Source: Myceligenerans indicum
GTDB taxonomy: Bacteria; Actinomycetota; Actinomycetes; Actinomycetales; Cellulomonadaceae
DNA length: 64,000 nucleotides
Direction of reading: 5' to 3'
Assembly: GCF_016742955.1 (NCBI RefSeq)
Contig: NZ_JABBYC010000007.1
Location: 1-64,000 of the forward strand
Of this stretch, positions 48,520 to 57,537 are shown piece after piece. The notes under the pieces were generated by a model. The model searched no databases and had not been told where the DNA came from. It saw nothing but the letters and a program-made list of their open reading frames with translations. Position numbers and translations under genes: made by a program. Position 1 is the stretch's first letter. Each line of letters opens with the position of its first letter.

Positions 48520-49444
48520 AGTGCACCCAGTACTTCGAAGCCCAGAAGTTGATCAGTGTGAAGGCGCCGACGATGACCACCAGCAGCCAGGCGAGGGCGG
48601 ACGCGTAGCCCATGCGGAAGGCTCCGAAGCCTTCCTGGTACAGGTACAGCGTGTAGAAGAGGGTCGAGTCGCTCGGCCCGCCCGTTCCTCCGGAGACCAC
48701 GAAGGCCTGGGTGAACGACTGGAAGGCGTTGATGATCGCGAGCACCAGGTTGAAGAAGATGATCGGCGTGAGCAGGGGGAGGGTGACGGACCGGAACTGC
48801 CGCCACGGGCTGGCGCCGTCGGTCGAGGCCGCCTCGTAGAACTCGCGGGGGATCTGCCGCAGCCCGGCCAGGAAGATCACCATGGGGGACCCGAAGGTCC
48901 ACACGTGCAGCAGGATGATGGCCCACAGGGCGGTGTCGGGGTCGGCGATCCAGGAGGTGGAGGTGTCGATGCCGACGGCGCCGAGCAGGCCGTTGAACAG
49001 GCCTGCCTGGCCGAAGATCAGGCGCCACAGGACGGCGATCGCGACGCTGGAGCCCAGCATCGAGGGCAGGTAGAACGCCGAGCGGTAGAACGCCAGGCCG
49101 CGCATCCCGCGGTCGAGGGCGACGGCCAGCGCCAGCGCCACGACGAGCTGTGCGGGGACCCCGACGATCACGTAGGTGAACGTGACGGCCAGCGAGTGGT
49201 GCAGGCGTTCGTCGCCGAGCATCCGGGAGAAGTTGTCCAGGCCGACGAAGTTCGGGTCCTGCAGCAGGTTGTAGTCGGTGAACGCCAGGTACAGCGAGGC
49301 GAGCAGCGGGCCGACCACCAGCACGACCGCGCCGATCAGCCAGGGTCCGAGGAAGACGAGTGCCGCCTTGTCGTCCGGCGTCTCCTGCCTGACCCGTGGA
49401 CCACTCCTCCGGCGGGTCATCCGTTGTAGCTCAGCAAGACTCAC
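48509..49444 (-). CDS. Sugar ABC importer permease, MalF-type (CUT1)
   Basis: 311 residues with six membrane segments (AALVFLGPWLIGAVVLVVGPLLASLYLAF onward) and the EAA loop EFYEAASTDGASPWRQFRSVTLPLLTP. The start is set at the GTG at 49444 because GGAAGGAG lies 9-10 nt upstream; an ATG at 49420 is a possible internal start and an ATG at 49552 would reach into the operator region. First gene of the importer operon, divergent from GH115, with one AACGGTTCCAT site in its promoter. Confidence 0.9.
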   Translation of the reverse strand: MSLAELQRMTRRRSGPRVRQETPDDKAALVFLGPWLIGAVVLVVGPLLASLYLAFTDYNLLQDPNFVGLDNFSRMLGDERLHHSLAVTFTYVIVGVPAQLVVALALAVALDRGMRGLAFYRSAFYLPSMLGSSVAIAVLWRLIFGQAGLFNGLLGAVGIDTSTSWIADPDTALWAIILLHVWTFGSPMVIFLAGLRQIPREFYEAASTDGASPWRQFRSVTLPLLTPIIFFNLVLAIINAFQSFTQAFVVSGGTGGPSDSTLFYTLYLYQEGFGAFRMGYASALAWLLVVIVGAFTLINFWASKYWVHYDD

Positions 49445-49541
49445 GGCCTGGTTCTCCTTCCGCACCCTCGCGCGAAGTTCTGGCCGACGCTGGGTCGGCG
49501 GCTGCCCGGTTCCTCCCGCAGCGGCTCGTTCGTATACTGAC

Positions 49542-49552
49542 AACGGTTCCAT
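49542..49552. promoter_or_regulatory. LacI-type operator copy 1 (AACGGTTCCAT)
   Basis: Core AACGGTTCCAT within a degenerate palindrome; read on the other strand, TGGAACCGTTGTCA keeps the central CG and outer TG...CA expected of LacI-family sites. It lies about 98 bp before the permease start. Confidence 0.6.
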
Positions 49553-49677
49553 ACGATGTCAACGGGCGGTAGGCTTCCGCACACCGCCGGAGACTCTCAC
49601 GGCAAATGCTCTGAAACATGCCGCGAGGTGCTCGACGGTCCCCGACCTGGACAGGGATGTCTCGGGTCGATGAAGAT

Positions 49678-49688
49678 AACGGTTCCAT
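49678..49688. promoter_or_regulatory. LacI-type operator copy 2 (AACGGTTCCAT)
   Basis: Exact repeat of the 11-bp core 136 bp from copy 1, about 43 bp before the GH115 ATG. The pair spans the divergent promoter and would permit looping or independent control of the importer and the glucuronidase by one LacI protein. Confidence 0.6.
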
Positions 49689-49730
49689 TGCGAGTCGCGG
49701 GAGCTGGCAACGACACCTTCGGAGGTGGGC

Positions 49731-52700
49731 ATGAGCAGGGGATACGTGCGACAGGAGCGCGAGGACGGTCTCGTCGTCGCCGAGGCCGGCGTGACCGTGC
49801 GCGTCGGGGTCGCGCCTGGTGAACCGCCCGCGGTCCGCAGGGCGGTGGACAACCTCGCCGCCGATCTCGCGACGGTCAGCGGCTGCTCCGCGACGGTGAC
49901 CCACGACGGCGCGCTCGCGCGGGTCGTCGTCGGCACGATCGGCTCCTCGCCGCTCGTGGACGAGGCCGTCGCCTCCGGAACCCTGGACGTCACCGGGCTC
50001 CGGACGGACGACGGCGGCCTGCGGTGGGAGGGCTTCGTCATCGCCGCCGCCGGGGACACGCTCTACGTGGCGGGGGCCGACCGCCGGGGCACGGTCTACG
50101 GCGTGTACGACCTCTGCGAGGCCATGGGGGTCTCGCCCTGGAGCTGGTGGGCCGATGTCCCCGTGCGACGGCGGGAGCACGTCACCGTCGTCCGCGGGAC
50201 GACGTTCTGCGACTGGCCCGGGGTCCGCTACCGCGGAATCTTCCTCAACGACGAGGAGGAGCTCGAGGCCTGGGCCCGCGCCCACCTGGGGGAGGACACC
50301 ATCGGCCCCGCGACCTACGAGCGGGTGTTCGAGCTGCTCCTGCGCCTCAAGGGCAACTACCTCTGGCCCGCCATGCACGTGAACGCCTTCAACCACGACC
50401 CGGCAAACGGGCGCCTCGCCCACGAGATGGGCGTGGTCGTCGGCACCAGCCACTGCGACATGCTGCTGCGCAGCAACGAGCACGAGTTCGGCCCGTGGGC
50501 CGCCGCGCGCGACGAGCCCGTCGCCTACGACTACTCGATCCCGGGCCGCAACCGCGAGGAGCTGCGGGAGTACTGGCGGGGCAGCGTGCGCCAGAACCGT
50601 GACTTCGAGGTCTCCTGGACCGTCGGGATGCGCGGCATCCACGACTACGGCTTCCAGACCTCGGTCATCGACGCCGACGAGCACCTGTCCGAGGCGGAGA
50701 AGCACCGCGCCCGCGTCGAGCTGCTCCGCACCGTGATCGCCGACCAGCGCGACCTGCTCGCCGAGGAGCTCGGGCCGCGGGGGCGGGACGCCCCGCAGCT
50801 CTTCGTCCCGTACAAGGAGGTCCTCCCGCTGTACGACGCCGGCCTGGAGGTCCCCGAGGACGTGACCATCGTGTGGTCGAACGACAACTTCGGGTACGTC
50901 CGGCGGTTCCCGAGCTCCGCGGAGCGCGAGCGCACCGGCGGGCACGGCCTGTACTACCACTCGTCGTACTGGTCGATGCCGCCCCGGTCCTACCTCGCCA
51001 CGTCATCCACGCCCCTGGCACTCATGCGTCACGAGCTGGGCAAGTGCTGGGACCGCGGCATCCGGACGCTCTGGGTGAACAACGTGGGCGGCATCAAGCC
51101 CCTGGAGGTCGAGACCGAGTTCTTCCTCCGCTGCGGCTGGGAGGCGGGCAAGGAGACCACCACCGACGACGTCGTCGGCTTCGTCGAGCAGTGGACCGAC
51201 CGGACCTTCTCGGGCGGGCACGGCAAGCGGGTCGGGCCGCTGTACGCGGCGTACTACCAGCTCGCGAACCAGCGCAAGATCGAGCACCTCTCGAGCCAGG
51301 CGTTCAGCCGGACGGCGTACGGCGACGAGGCCGGCCGCCGGCTCGACGCGCTGCGGCGCCTCTCGGAGGAGGCCGACGACGTCCTGGACGCCCTGCCCGC
51401 CGACGAGCGCGAGGCGTTCTTCCAGCTCGTCGTCGTGAAGATCCACCTGGCGCACCTGACCAGCGGCCAGTTCGCGCACGCCGACCGCAGCACGCTCGCC
51501 CACCGGCAGGGCAAGCTCGCCGCCGCGGACCAGCACCTGGCGCTGTCCCGCACCTACGACGCGCACAAGCGTGCGCTGCTGCACTACTACGACACGGCGA
51601 TGTCCGGGGGTAGCTGGAGCCACATCTTCACACCCGAGCAGTTCCCGCCGCCCGTCATGGCGCTCCACCCGGCGGCCACGCCCGCACTGCGTCTCGGGGA
51701 CCCCGGCCTGGGCGTCGTGACATACGACGAAGAGATCCCCTCCGGCCGGCCGGCCCTGACGTTCTGGCCCTACGGGCGCGCCGCCAAGTGGATCGAGGTC
51801 TTCACCACCGGCGCCCCGGGCGTCACGTTCACCGTGACGGCCGACGACTGGATCGACGTCGACGTCGCCGCAGGCACCGTGGACACCGAGGAACGGATCG
51901 GGGTCCGGGTGACCGACGCCCTCGCCCACGCCGGCCGGACCGGTGCGATCACCGTGACCGGCGACGACGGCACCGTCGTGGGCATCGAGGTCCGGGTGGC
52001 GGCCGATCCCCGCGTCGCCGCGGGCTTCGTCGGGGCGGTGGAGGCGGACGGGTACGTCTCGCTGGACCCGACACTTCCCGAACGACACGCTCAGGGCCCG
52101 GACTCCGCCTGGGTGACCGTGCCCCATCTCGGCCGCCACGGGAACGGCGCCGTCGTCGCCCACCGCACCGGGCCCGACGCGCCGGACGGGGACGCGCCGG
52201 ACCCGGACGCCGCGACCCTCGAGTACGATCTGCAGCTCGCCACACCGGGCGCCCACCTGGTCGAGCTCCAACGACTGCCCACCCTCGACTCCACGGGGCG
52301 CATCCGGACGGGCGTGAGCATCGACGAGACACCCGCCGTCGTGGTCGAGTCCCCGACCACCGACGAGTACCGCGGTGCCTGGGAGAGCGCCGTGCTCGAC
52401 AACGTCGAGCGGCTCCTGGTGCGGATGCCGTACCTGGAGGCGGGACCCCACACGCTGCGGCTGCACGCCGTCGACCGTGACGTGGCGCTGTCCAAGATCG
52501 TGCTGCACACCCGTCCGCGCCGCGAGTCCAACCTCGGCCCGGAGTTCAGCCGCCACACGGGCCGGGCCGCGCGGGAGGTGCAGGACCCGCCCGTCGGCGC
52601 CGACGCCGCCGCACGGCTCGGCGAGCTCGCCGGCGCCCTGCCCCGCGGCGGCCCGGACCGGCTCCTCCCGCCGCCCGTCGTCTACGCCGGGCCGGGGTTC

Positions 52701-53375
52701 TGGGACGGTCCCACGACGTTCCGCCCGAACCTGTCCGTGCCACAGACGTCCCTCGGACCTCCCCGGGACTGGACCGGCCCGGACGGTCGCAAGGACGTCC
52801 CGGCCCGGCTGCGGGCCGGGGCCGCGATCGAGGCCGGGGGAGTCCTGGCGATCGAGGCCGAGTCCGTCCTGGGGCAGAACGCCGGAGCCTGGACCACCCC
52901 CAGCCTCGACCCGGAACCCCGGGACTGGACCCACACCCAGGCCGAGACGGACGGCGGCACCGGCCTGGCGATGCACGTCGCCCGGCGCGGCCTGTCCTGG
53001 GACGACCCGGGCCGCGCCCCCGGCCTGCACCACGCCCTGGAGGTCACCCGGGCCGGGACCTACCACGCGTGGCTGCTGGTCAAGTTCGACGGTACGGACG
53101 ACGACGCCTGCCTGCTGGCCGTGGACGGCACCGTCCAGCCGGCGGTCCGGCAGTACTCGGGCGGGAACCTGTACAGCTTCGGGACGCAGCAGATCTGGTT
53201 CTGGACCCTGCTGTCCGACGTCGACCTGCCGACGGGCCGGCACGTGCTGTCGGTCCTGGCACGCAGGTCAGGGCTGCGCATCGACCGGATCTACCTCACC
53301 ACAGGGGACGAGCTCCCCCCGGCCGACGCCGCCTGGGTGCCCAGCCCGCGTACGTCGACGAGGCCACCCCGATGA
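49731..53375 (+). CDS. GH115-family alpha-glucuronidase (cytoplasmic)
   Basis: 1214 residues. Conserved GH115 blocks are present: GRRGTVYGVYDLCEAMGVSPWSWWADVP-like region (ADRRGTVYGVYD), PGVRYRGIFLNDEEE, LLRLKGNYLWPAMHVNAF, VVVGTSHCDMLLRSNEHEF, FGYVRRFP and TLWVNNVGGIKPLE, in the order known for family 115 enzymes that remove (4-O-methyl-)glucuronic acid from xylan, including internal residues. A long C-terminal part (about residues 640-1200) forms further beta domains. There is no signal peptide, so it works on imported oligosaccharides, consistent with the divergent CUT1 importer. GGAGGTGG precedes the ATG. Confidence 0.9.
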   Translation: MSRGYVRQEREDGLVVAEAGVTVRVGVAPGEPPAVRRAVDNLAADLATVSGCSATVTHDGALARVVVGTIGSSPLVDEAVASGTLDVTGLRTDDGGLRWEGFVIAAAGDTLYVAGADRRGTVYGVYDLCEAMGVSPWSWWADVPVRRREHVTVVRGTTFCDWPGVRYRGIFLNDEEELEAWARAHLGEDTIGPATYERVFELLLRLKGNYLWPAMHVNAFNHDPANGRLAHEMGVVVGTSHCDMLLRSNEHEFGPWAAARDEPVAYDYSIPGRNREELREYWRGSVRQNRDFEVSWTVGMRGIHDYGFQTSVIDADEHLSEAEKHRARVELLRTVIADQRDLLAEELGPRGRDAPQLFVPYKEVLPLYDAGLEVPEDVTIVWSNDNFGYVRRFPSSAERERTGGHGLYYHSSYWSMPPRSYLATSSTPLALMRHELGKCWDRGIRTLWVNNVGGIKPLEVETEFFLRCGWEAGKETTTDDVVGFVEQWTDRTFSGGHGKRVGPLYAAYYQLANQRKIEHLSSQAFSRTAYGDEAGRRLDALRRLSEEADDVLDALPADEREAFFQLVVVKIHLAHLTSGQFAHADRSTLAHRQGKLAAADQHLALSRTYDAHKRALLHYYDTAMSGGSWSHIFTPEQFPPPVMALHPAATPALRLGDPGLGVVTYDEEIPSGRPALTFWPYGRAAKWIEVFTTGAPGVTFTVTADDWIDVDVAAGTVDTEERIGVRVTDALAHAGRTGAITVTGDDGTVVGIEVRVAADPRVAAGFVGAVEADGYVSLDPTLPERHAQGPDSAWVTVPHLGRHGNGAVVAHRTGPDAPDGDAPDPDAATLEYDLQLATPGAHLVELQRLPTLDSTGRIRTGVSIDETPAVVVESPTTDEYRGAWESAVLDNVERLLVRMPYLEAGPHTLRLHAVDRDVALSKIVLHTRPRRESNLGPEFSRHTGRAAREVQDPPVGADAAARLGELAGALPRGGPDRLLPPPVVYAGPGFWDGPTTFRPNLSVPQTSLGPPRDWTGPDGRKDVPARLRAGAAIEAGGVLAIEAESVLGQNAGAWTTPSLDPEPRDWTHTQAETDGGTGLAMHVARRGLSWDDPGRAPGLHHALEVTRAGTYHAWLLVKFDGTDDDACLLAVDGTVQPAVRQYSGGNLYSFGTQQIWFWTLLSDVDLPTGRHVLSVLARRSGLRIDRIYLTTGDELPPADAAWVPSPRTSTRPPR

Positions 53376-53519
53376 CGCCGCCCGCCTCCGGAGACGGCGT
53401 GCGCACCCGCCGCCGCCCACCCTCCCCGGCCAGGTCGCCACCGGCCGGCTCACCGACCCGGGCCTCCGGCCGCATACCGGCATCCCCACCACCCACCTCA
53501 CGGACAGGAAGGCACGACG

Positions 53520-56500
53520 ATGTACCTCGCACAGTCCACACCCAGACGCCTCGCGGCCGCGCTCGCCGCGGCGGCGACGGTGGCCGCGGCGCTCGCAGCG
53601 CCCGCGGCCGCCGCACCACCGGCGACCACGCCGGGCGCCTCCCACGCACGGCCGCCCGCCGGCTACCTGGACAAGTCGGAGCTGAAGGCGGCGGGCCGCC
53701 AGGTCGTGGGCAGCGGCCTGCTCCCCGTCACGGACGGCTCGGCCCCCACCGGAACGGGAACCACCTACTACGTCGACTCGGCGGGCGGGGACGACGACGC
53801 CGCCGGAACCTCGCGATCGTCCGCGTGGCGCACGTTCGCCAACGTCAACGCCACGGTGTTCGGCCCGGGCGACCGCATCCTGCTCAGGGCCGGCAGCACC
53901 TGGTCCGCCGGCGGGGACGAGGTGGCGCGCGAGGCCTACGACTACACCGACTGGACCACCGGAGAACCGCGCGACGTGCTGGGCGAGCCCGCCACCGCTC
54001 TGCTCGCGCCGCGGGGCTCGGGCACGGCGGACGCCCCGGTCGTCCTGTCGAGCTACGGCGACGGGAACGCTCCCGAGCTGAACGGCCGCGGCGTCGTCAA
54101 CGACGTGCTGCAGCTGACCGGCCAGCAGCACTGGGACATCTCCCACCTGGAGATCAGCAACGTCACCGACGGCTTCGACCCGACCACGTTCGAGCCCGCC
54201 GCCGGCAACGGCCAGACCCCCGGTGACGAGAACCCCGCCACGGGCGACCTGCGCGGCATCCACGTGCAGGCCGAGAACGCGGGAACCCTCAAGGGGTTCG
54301 AGATCCACGACGTCTTCGTCCGTGACGTCTCCGGCGTGACCTGGTCGGTCAGCCGTGCGGGCCTGGACCGCTCGAAGCGCACGGGCGGAATCGTGTTCGA
54401 GGGACTCAAGGGCGACGCGCTCACCGCCTCCCAGCTCGCGGACGTCACCGTCCGGGACAGCTACCTCGCCAACACCTCGTTCGCGAACCTCTCGTTCCGC
54501 CAGTTCTCCGGGATGGGCACCAACCGCTACCGGGACGTCGCTCCCGGATGGGGCGACCGCGCCGCCGGCGCGGCGGCCGTCGACGGGACCCTCACCGAGG
54601 ACCCGGACTGGCGTCCCCACTCCGACATCGAGATCGCCGACAACTACCTCACCAACCGCGGCACCGAGTACGGCTGGGACGCGATGTACCTCACCAGCGT
54701 GCGGGGTGCCACGGTGAAGGGGAACGTGATCGACGGCGCGGGCGTCTCCGGCATCGAGATGTACTACTCGGACGACATCGTCGTGCAGGACAACGAGGTC
54801 GCGGAGCTCGAGCCGCGTACCGGGGCCGCGGACTCCAACGGCATCGACCCCGACCGCGGGACCTCGAACATCCTCGTGCAGGCCAACTACGTGCACGACT
54901 CCGGCGAGGGCATCCTGCTGTGCGGCTTCGGCTTCAGCACCACGGTGGTGCGCTACAACGTCATCGCCGACGTGGACCGCAACTACGTCAACCCGCACGG
55001 GAACAGCGGCGTGAACGTCGTCCACAACAACCTGATGTACAACACCCGGGAGCCGCTCAAGGACAGTGTCGGGTTCTTCAACTCCTCGGGCAGCAACGGC
55101 TCCTACCTGGTCGAGCGGAACCGGCACCACCTGATCGACAACGTCTTCGTGAACACGCGCGAGGACGTCGGCGGGGCCGCTTTCGCCGCCGGCTATCCCG
55201 GCGTCGACTTCTCCCACAACGCCTACTTCGGGCCCGAGGTCGTCGCACCGGCCGCCGACGCCGCCGCCATCACCGGCGATCCGGTCCTCGGCGGGGACCC
55301 GGCGGACGACCTGCGCAACATCGTGCCCGGTTCGGCCGCTTCCGCCCTGATCTCCGCGGGGGTGGCGGTCGACCTCGCCGAGATCGCTCCCGGCATCCAG
55401 GTCACCGGCGGCACGAACCGCAGCGCCCTGCCGCCGGCGGGCGACTTCTTCGGTGAGCAGGTCCTGACACCGCCGCACGTGGGCCCGGCGTCCTACCGGC
55501 CCGCCACCGGCAACGGCCTCGTCACCGGCCTTGTCACCGACCAGGACGGCGAGCCGGTGGCGGGCGCAACGGTCTCGGCCGGTGAGCTCACGGTGGCCGC
55601 CGACGACGGCGGACGGTACGCGATCGAGGTCCTGGCGGGCGACTACGCGCTGACCCCGTCGGCGGACCTCTACGCCGACGGTGACACCGTCGAGGTGACG
55701 CTGGGCGACGGCGAGACCCTGCGCCGGGACCTGGCGCTCGGCCGGACCCTGACCACCCAGGGCACCGTCGCCGGAACCGTCTCCTCAGGGGGTGAGGGCC
55801 TCGCGGACGCGTCGGTGACGGTCTCGCGCGGCGGGCAGGCGGTCGCGACCGCGACCAGCGGTGCCGACGGGCGGTTCACCGTTCCCGGCGTGGACGGCGG
55901 TGACGGCTACACGGTCTCGGCCACGAAGGACGGCCATCTCCCGGCGTCGCGGTCCGACGTGACCGTCCGGGCGGCTCGCACCGTCACGGTGGACCTCGTC
56001 CTGTCGCTCGACCCCGGCGACGTCGTCCACGTGATCGACGAGGACTTCGACGACGAACCGGCAGGAGCGTTCACCGGCACCGCCGACGGCGTGCTGGCCG
56101 CACGGGCGGACGCCGGGGCGGGAACCGTCACGGTCGTCGACGACCCCGCCGGGGGAGGCAACAGGTACCTGCGGCTCGACAAGTCCGGGTGGGGTTCCCT
56201 GTCGGTCTACAACACGAGCGACCTCGACCTCACCGGGGTCGTGACGCTGGAGGCGCGGCTCCAGCGCACCACCACGTACGACGGTCCGGACCAGGTCGCG
56301 ATGTACTCCTACACGGAGTCGGACTGGAACGCCGCCGACCCGCCGTCGTCGAGCAACCCCTCGGCGACGTTCGGGTTCTCCCGGGGCAAGATCATGACGC
56401 ACAACGTCACCGGATCGAGTTCCGTGGTGAACGCGGCCGACTACGAGGTGGGGCGGTGGTACACCGTGCGGAACGTCGTGAACCTCGACACCGGCACGTT

Positions 56501-56657
56501 CGACTTCTACGTCGACGACCTGACCACCCCGGTGCTCGCGGACCAGCCGCTGCGCACGCAGGTGGACGACCTCGACCGCTTTCTCTTCTTCGGCAACCGG
56601 TCGAACGAGGGCGACCTCCTGGTCGACTACTTCCGGGTGAGCACCGGAACGCCGTAG
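53520..56657 (+). CDS. Large secreted beta-helix protein with carboxypeptidase-regulatory-like and lectin-like domains
   Basis: 1045 residues. A signal peptide (RRLAAALAAAATVAAALAAP) is followed by GTTYYVDSAGGDDDAAGTS, a start typical of DUF1565-type right-handed beta-helices, then many beta-helix rungs (DISHLEISNV, IEIADNYLTN, GATVKGNVIDG, NILVQANYVHDSGEGILLCG) to about residue 620. Next come two CarboxypepD_reg-like beta-sandwiches (about 665-740 and 745-825), and a C-terminal jelly-roll resembling LamG/concanavalin domains (about 835-1045). Probably a secreted polysaccharide-acting enzyme (lyase or hydrolase); the catalytic residues are not evident. AGGAAGG before the ATG; 144 bp after GH115, so possibly in one unit. 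Confidence 0.8.
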   Translation: MYLAQSTPRRLAAALAAAATVAAALAAPAAAAPPATTPGASHARPPAGYLDKSELKAAGRQVVGSGLLPVTDGSAPTGTGTTYYVDSAGGDDDAAGTSRSSAWRTFANVNATVFGPGDRILLRAGSTWSAGGDEVAREAYDYTDWTTGEPRDVLGEPATALLAPRGSGTADAPVVLSSYGDGNAPELNGRGVVNDVLQLTGQQHWDISHLEISNVTDGFDPTTFEPAAGNGQTPGDENPATGDLRGIHVQAENAGTLKGFEIHDVFVRDVSGVTWSVSRAGLDRSKRTGGIVFEGLKGDALTASQLADVTVRDSYLANTSFANLSFRQFSGMGTNRYRDVAPGWGDRAAGAAAVDGTLTEDPDWRPHSDIEIADNYLTNRGTEYGWDAMYLTSVRGATVKGNVIDGAGVSGIEMYYSDDIVVQDNEVAELEPRTGAADSNGIDPDRGTSNILVQANYVHDSGEGILLCGFGFSTTVVRYNVIADVDRNYVNPHGNSGVNVVHNNLMYNTREPLKDSVGFFNSSGSNGSYLVERNRHHLIDNVFVNTREDVGGAAFAAGYPGVDFSHNAYFGPEVVAPAADAAAITGDPVLGGDPADDLRNIVPGSAASALISAGVAVDLAEIAPGIQVTGGTNRSALPPAGDFFGEQVLTPPHVGPASYRPATGNGLVTGLVTDQDGEPVAGATVSAGELTVAADDGGRYAIEVLAGDYALTPSADLYADGDTVEVTLGDGETLRRDLALGRTLTTQGTVAGTVSSGGEGLADASVTVSRGGQAVATATSGADGRFTVPGVDGGDGYTVSATKDGHLPASRSDVTVRAARTVTVDLVLSLDPGDVVHVIDEDFDDEPAGAFTGTADGVLAARADAGAGTVTVVDDPAGGGNRYLRLDKSGWGSLSVYNTSDLDLTGVVTLEARLQRTTTYDGPDQVAMYSYTESDWNAADPPSSSNPSATFGFSRGKIMTHNVTGSSSVVNAADYEVGRWYTVRNVVNLDTGTFDFYVDDLTTPVLADQPLRTQVDDLDRFLFFGNRSNEGDLLVDYFRVSTGTP

Positions 56658-56665
56658 GGAAAGAA

Positions 56666-56700
56666 CCGGCCCGGGAGGTGGCTGCTGCCTCCTGGGCCGG
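56666..56700 (+). terminator. Hairpin downstream of the beta-helix gene
   Basis: CCGGCCCGGGAGG (56666-56678) pairs with CCTCCTGGGCCGG (56688-56700) with one wobble pair and a 9-nt loop, 8 bp after the stop codon. No U-run. Confidence 0.7.
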
Positions 56701-57191
56701 ATCCGGTGCCGCCGGGAGTTGTCCCCGTGGGCCTACAGCCTGCGCGAACGGGTCAGGGTGCGCAGGACGGCGTCCGTCTCCGCGGCGGCCTGGGCGATGT
56801 CGCCATCCGACGCCGAGCGGCGTCGGCGGGCAGTCCGTAATCCGTTCCTCGCGGCTCCCAGTGCGGTAAGCCTCGGAAGAGGCTGAGCTTCGGTGTGTTC
56901 GGGGGTTCGTGAGCGACGACATACGTGGTGTTCAGGGATCCTTGCGCGACCGTTCTGACCATGTTCGCACCCTTCTCGTGGATACGAACGTAGCGAATCG
57001 GCACATGGCAGGGAATGCTTCGTGCGGCAGGGAATGCTTCGTTCGGGTGAACGGAACAGCGGCCGGCTCCGTGCCGGGCCGTCACCGGGTGCGGTCGCCT
57101 CTGGATGTCGGGTTCCGGCCCCCGGCGTATCGTGAAAATGTCCACTCCGCCACAGGCGGTTCCGAGCGGGAGCAGTCAGGAGGTCATGGTC
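56701..57191. other. Largely empty interval with one possible minus-strand gene
   Basis: About 490 bp between the terminator and the DUF4242-like gene. Apart from the possible small gene at 56733-56961 I see no credible coding region on either strand and no RNA gene. A short direct repeat GCAGGGAATGCTTCG (57008-57022 and 57026-57040) is present. Confidence 0.5.
56733..56961 (-). pseudogene. Possible small gene with a frameshift
   Basis: From an ATG at 56961 with AAGGG 9 nt upstream, the minus strand reads MVRTVAQGSLNTTYVVAHEP followed by a Pro/Leu-rich stretch. In the -1/+1 neighbouring frame the last part reads SASDGDIAQAAAETDAVLRT, which looks more protein-like than the continuation in the first frame. 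A frameshift near 56820 would join them into about 78 residues. No family recognised; the call rests only on the ribosome-binding site and composition. Confidence 0.3.
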
Positions 57192-57440
57192 ATGGTCAGG
57201 TTCATGGACGTGCACACAGGGATGCAGGGCATCACCGAGGAGGCTCTCAAGGCGGCCCACCAGGCCGACGTCGACATCCAGGCCGACGAGGGCGTCGACT
57301 TCCAGAAGGCGTGGGCCGACCCTGACTCGGGGAAGGTCTGGTGCGTGTCGGAGGCGCCCAACGCGGACGCCGTCAGGCGCATCCACGAGCGCACCGGTCA
57401 CCCGGCGGTCGAGGTCTACCCGGTCCCGCTGGAGGTGTAG
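57192..57440 (+). CDS. DUF4242 / nickel-binding-type small protein
   Basis: 82 residues. VRFMDVHTGMQGITEEALKAAHQADVDIQADEGVDF, then AWADPDSGKVWCVSEAPNADAVRRIHERTGHPAVEVYPVPLEV. This matches the SCO4226-like DUF4242 family, small ferredoxin-like-fold proteins for which nickel binding has been shown in Streptomyces. The His and Cys residues (DVHTG, VWCVSE, ERTGHP) are the likely metal ligands. ATG 57192 has AGGAGG 8 nt upstream; the ATG two codons earlier is too close to it. It stands alone; its possible link to the nickel/cobalt permease 5 kb away is speculative. Confidence 0.85.
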   Translation: MVRFMDVHTGMQGITEEALKAAHQADVDIQADEGVDFQKAWADPDSGKVWCVSEAPNADAVRRIHERTGHPAVEVYPVPLEV

Positions 57441-57500
57441 GTGCGGCGCCGCCCGGCCGGTACCGGTGCGGATCGCGGGCGGACGGCCACGCGCTCCACG

Positions 57501-57529
57501 ACGGCCCTCCCCCCGCGGGTGGGGGCCGT
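57501..57529. terminator. Hairpin between convergent genes
   Basis: ACGGCCCTCCCCCC and GGTGGGGGCCGT form an imperfect stem with a short loop, in the 97-bp gap between the DUF4242-like and LuxR-type genes. Probable bidirectional terminator. Confidence 0.6.
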
Positions 57530-57537
57530 CGCCCGTC

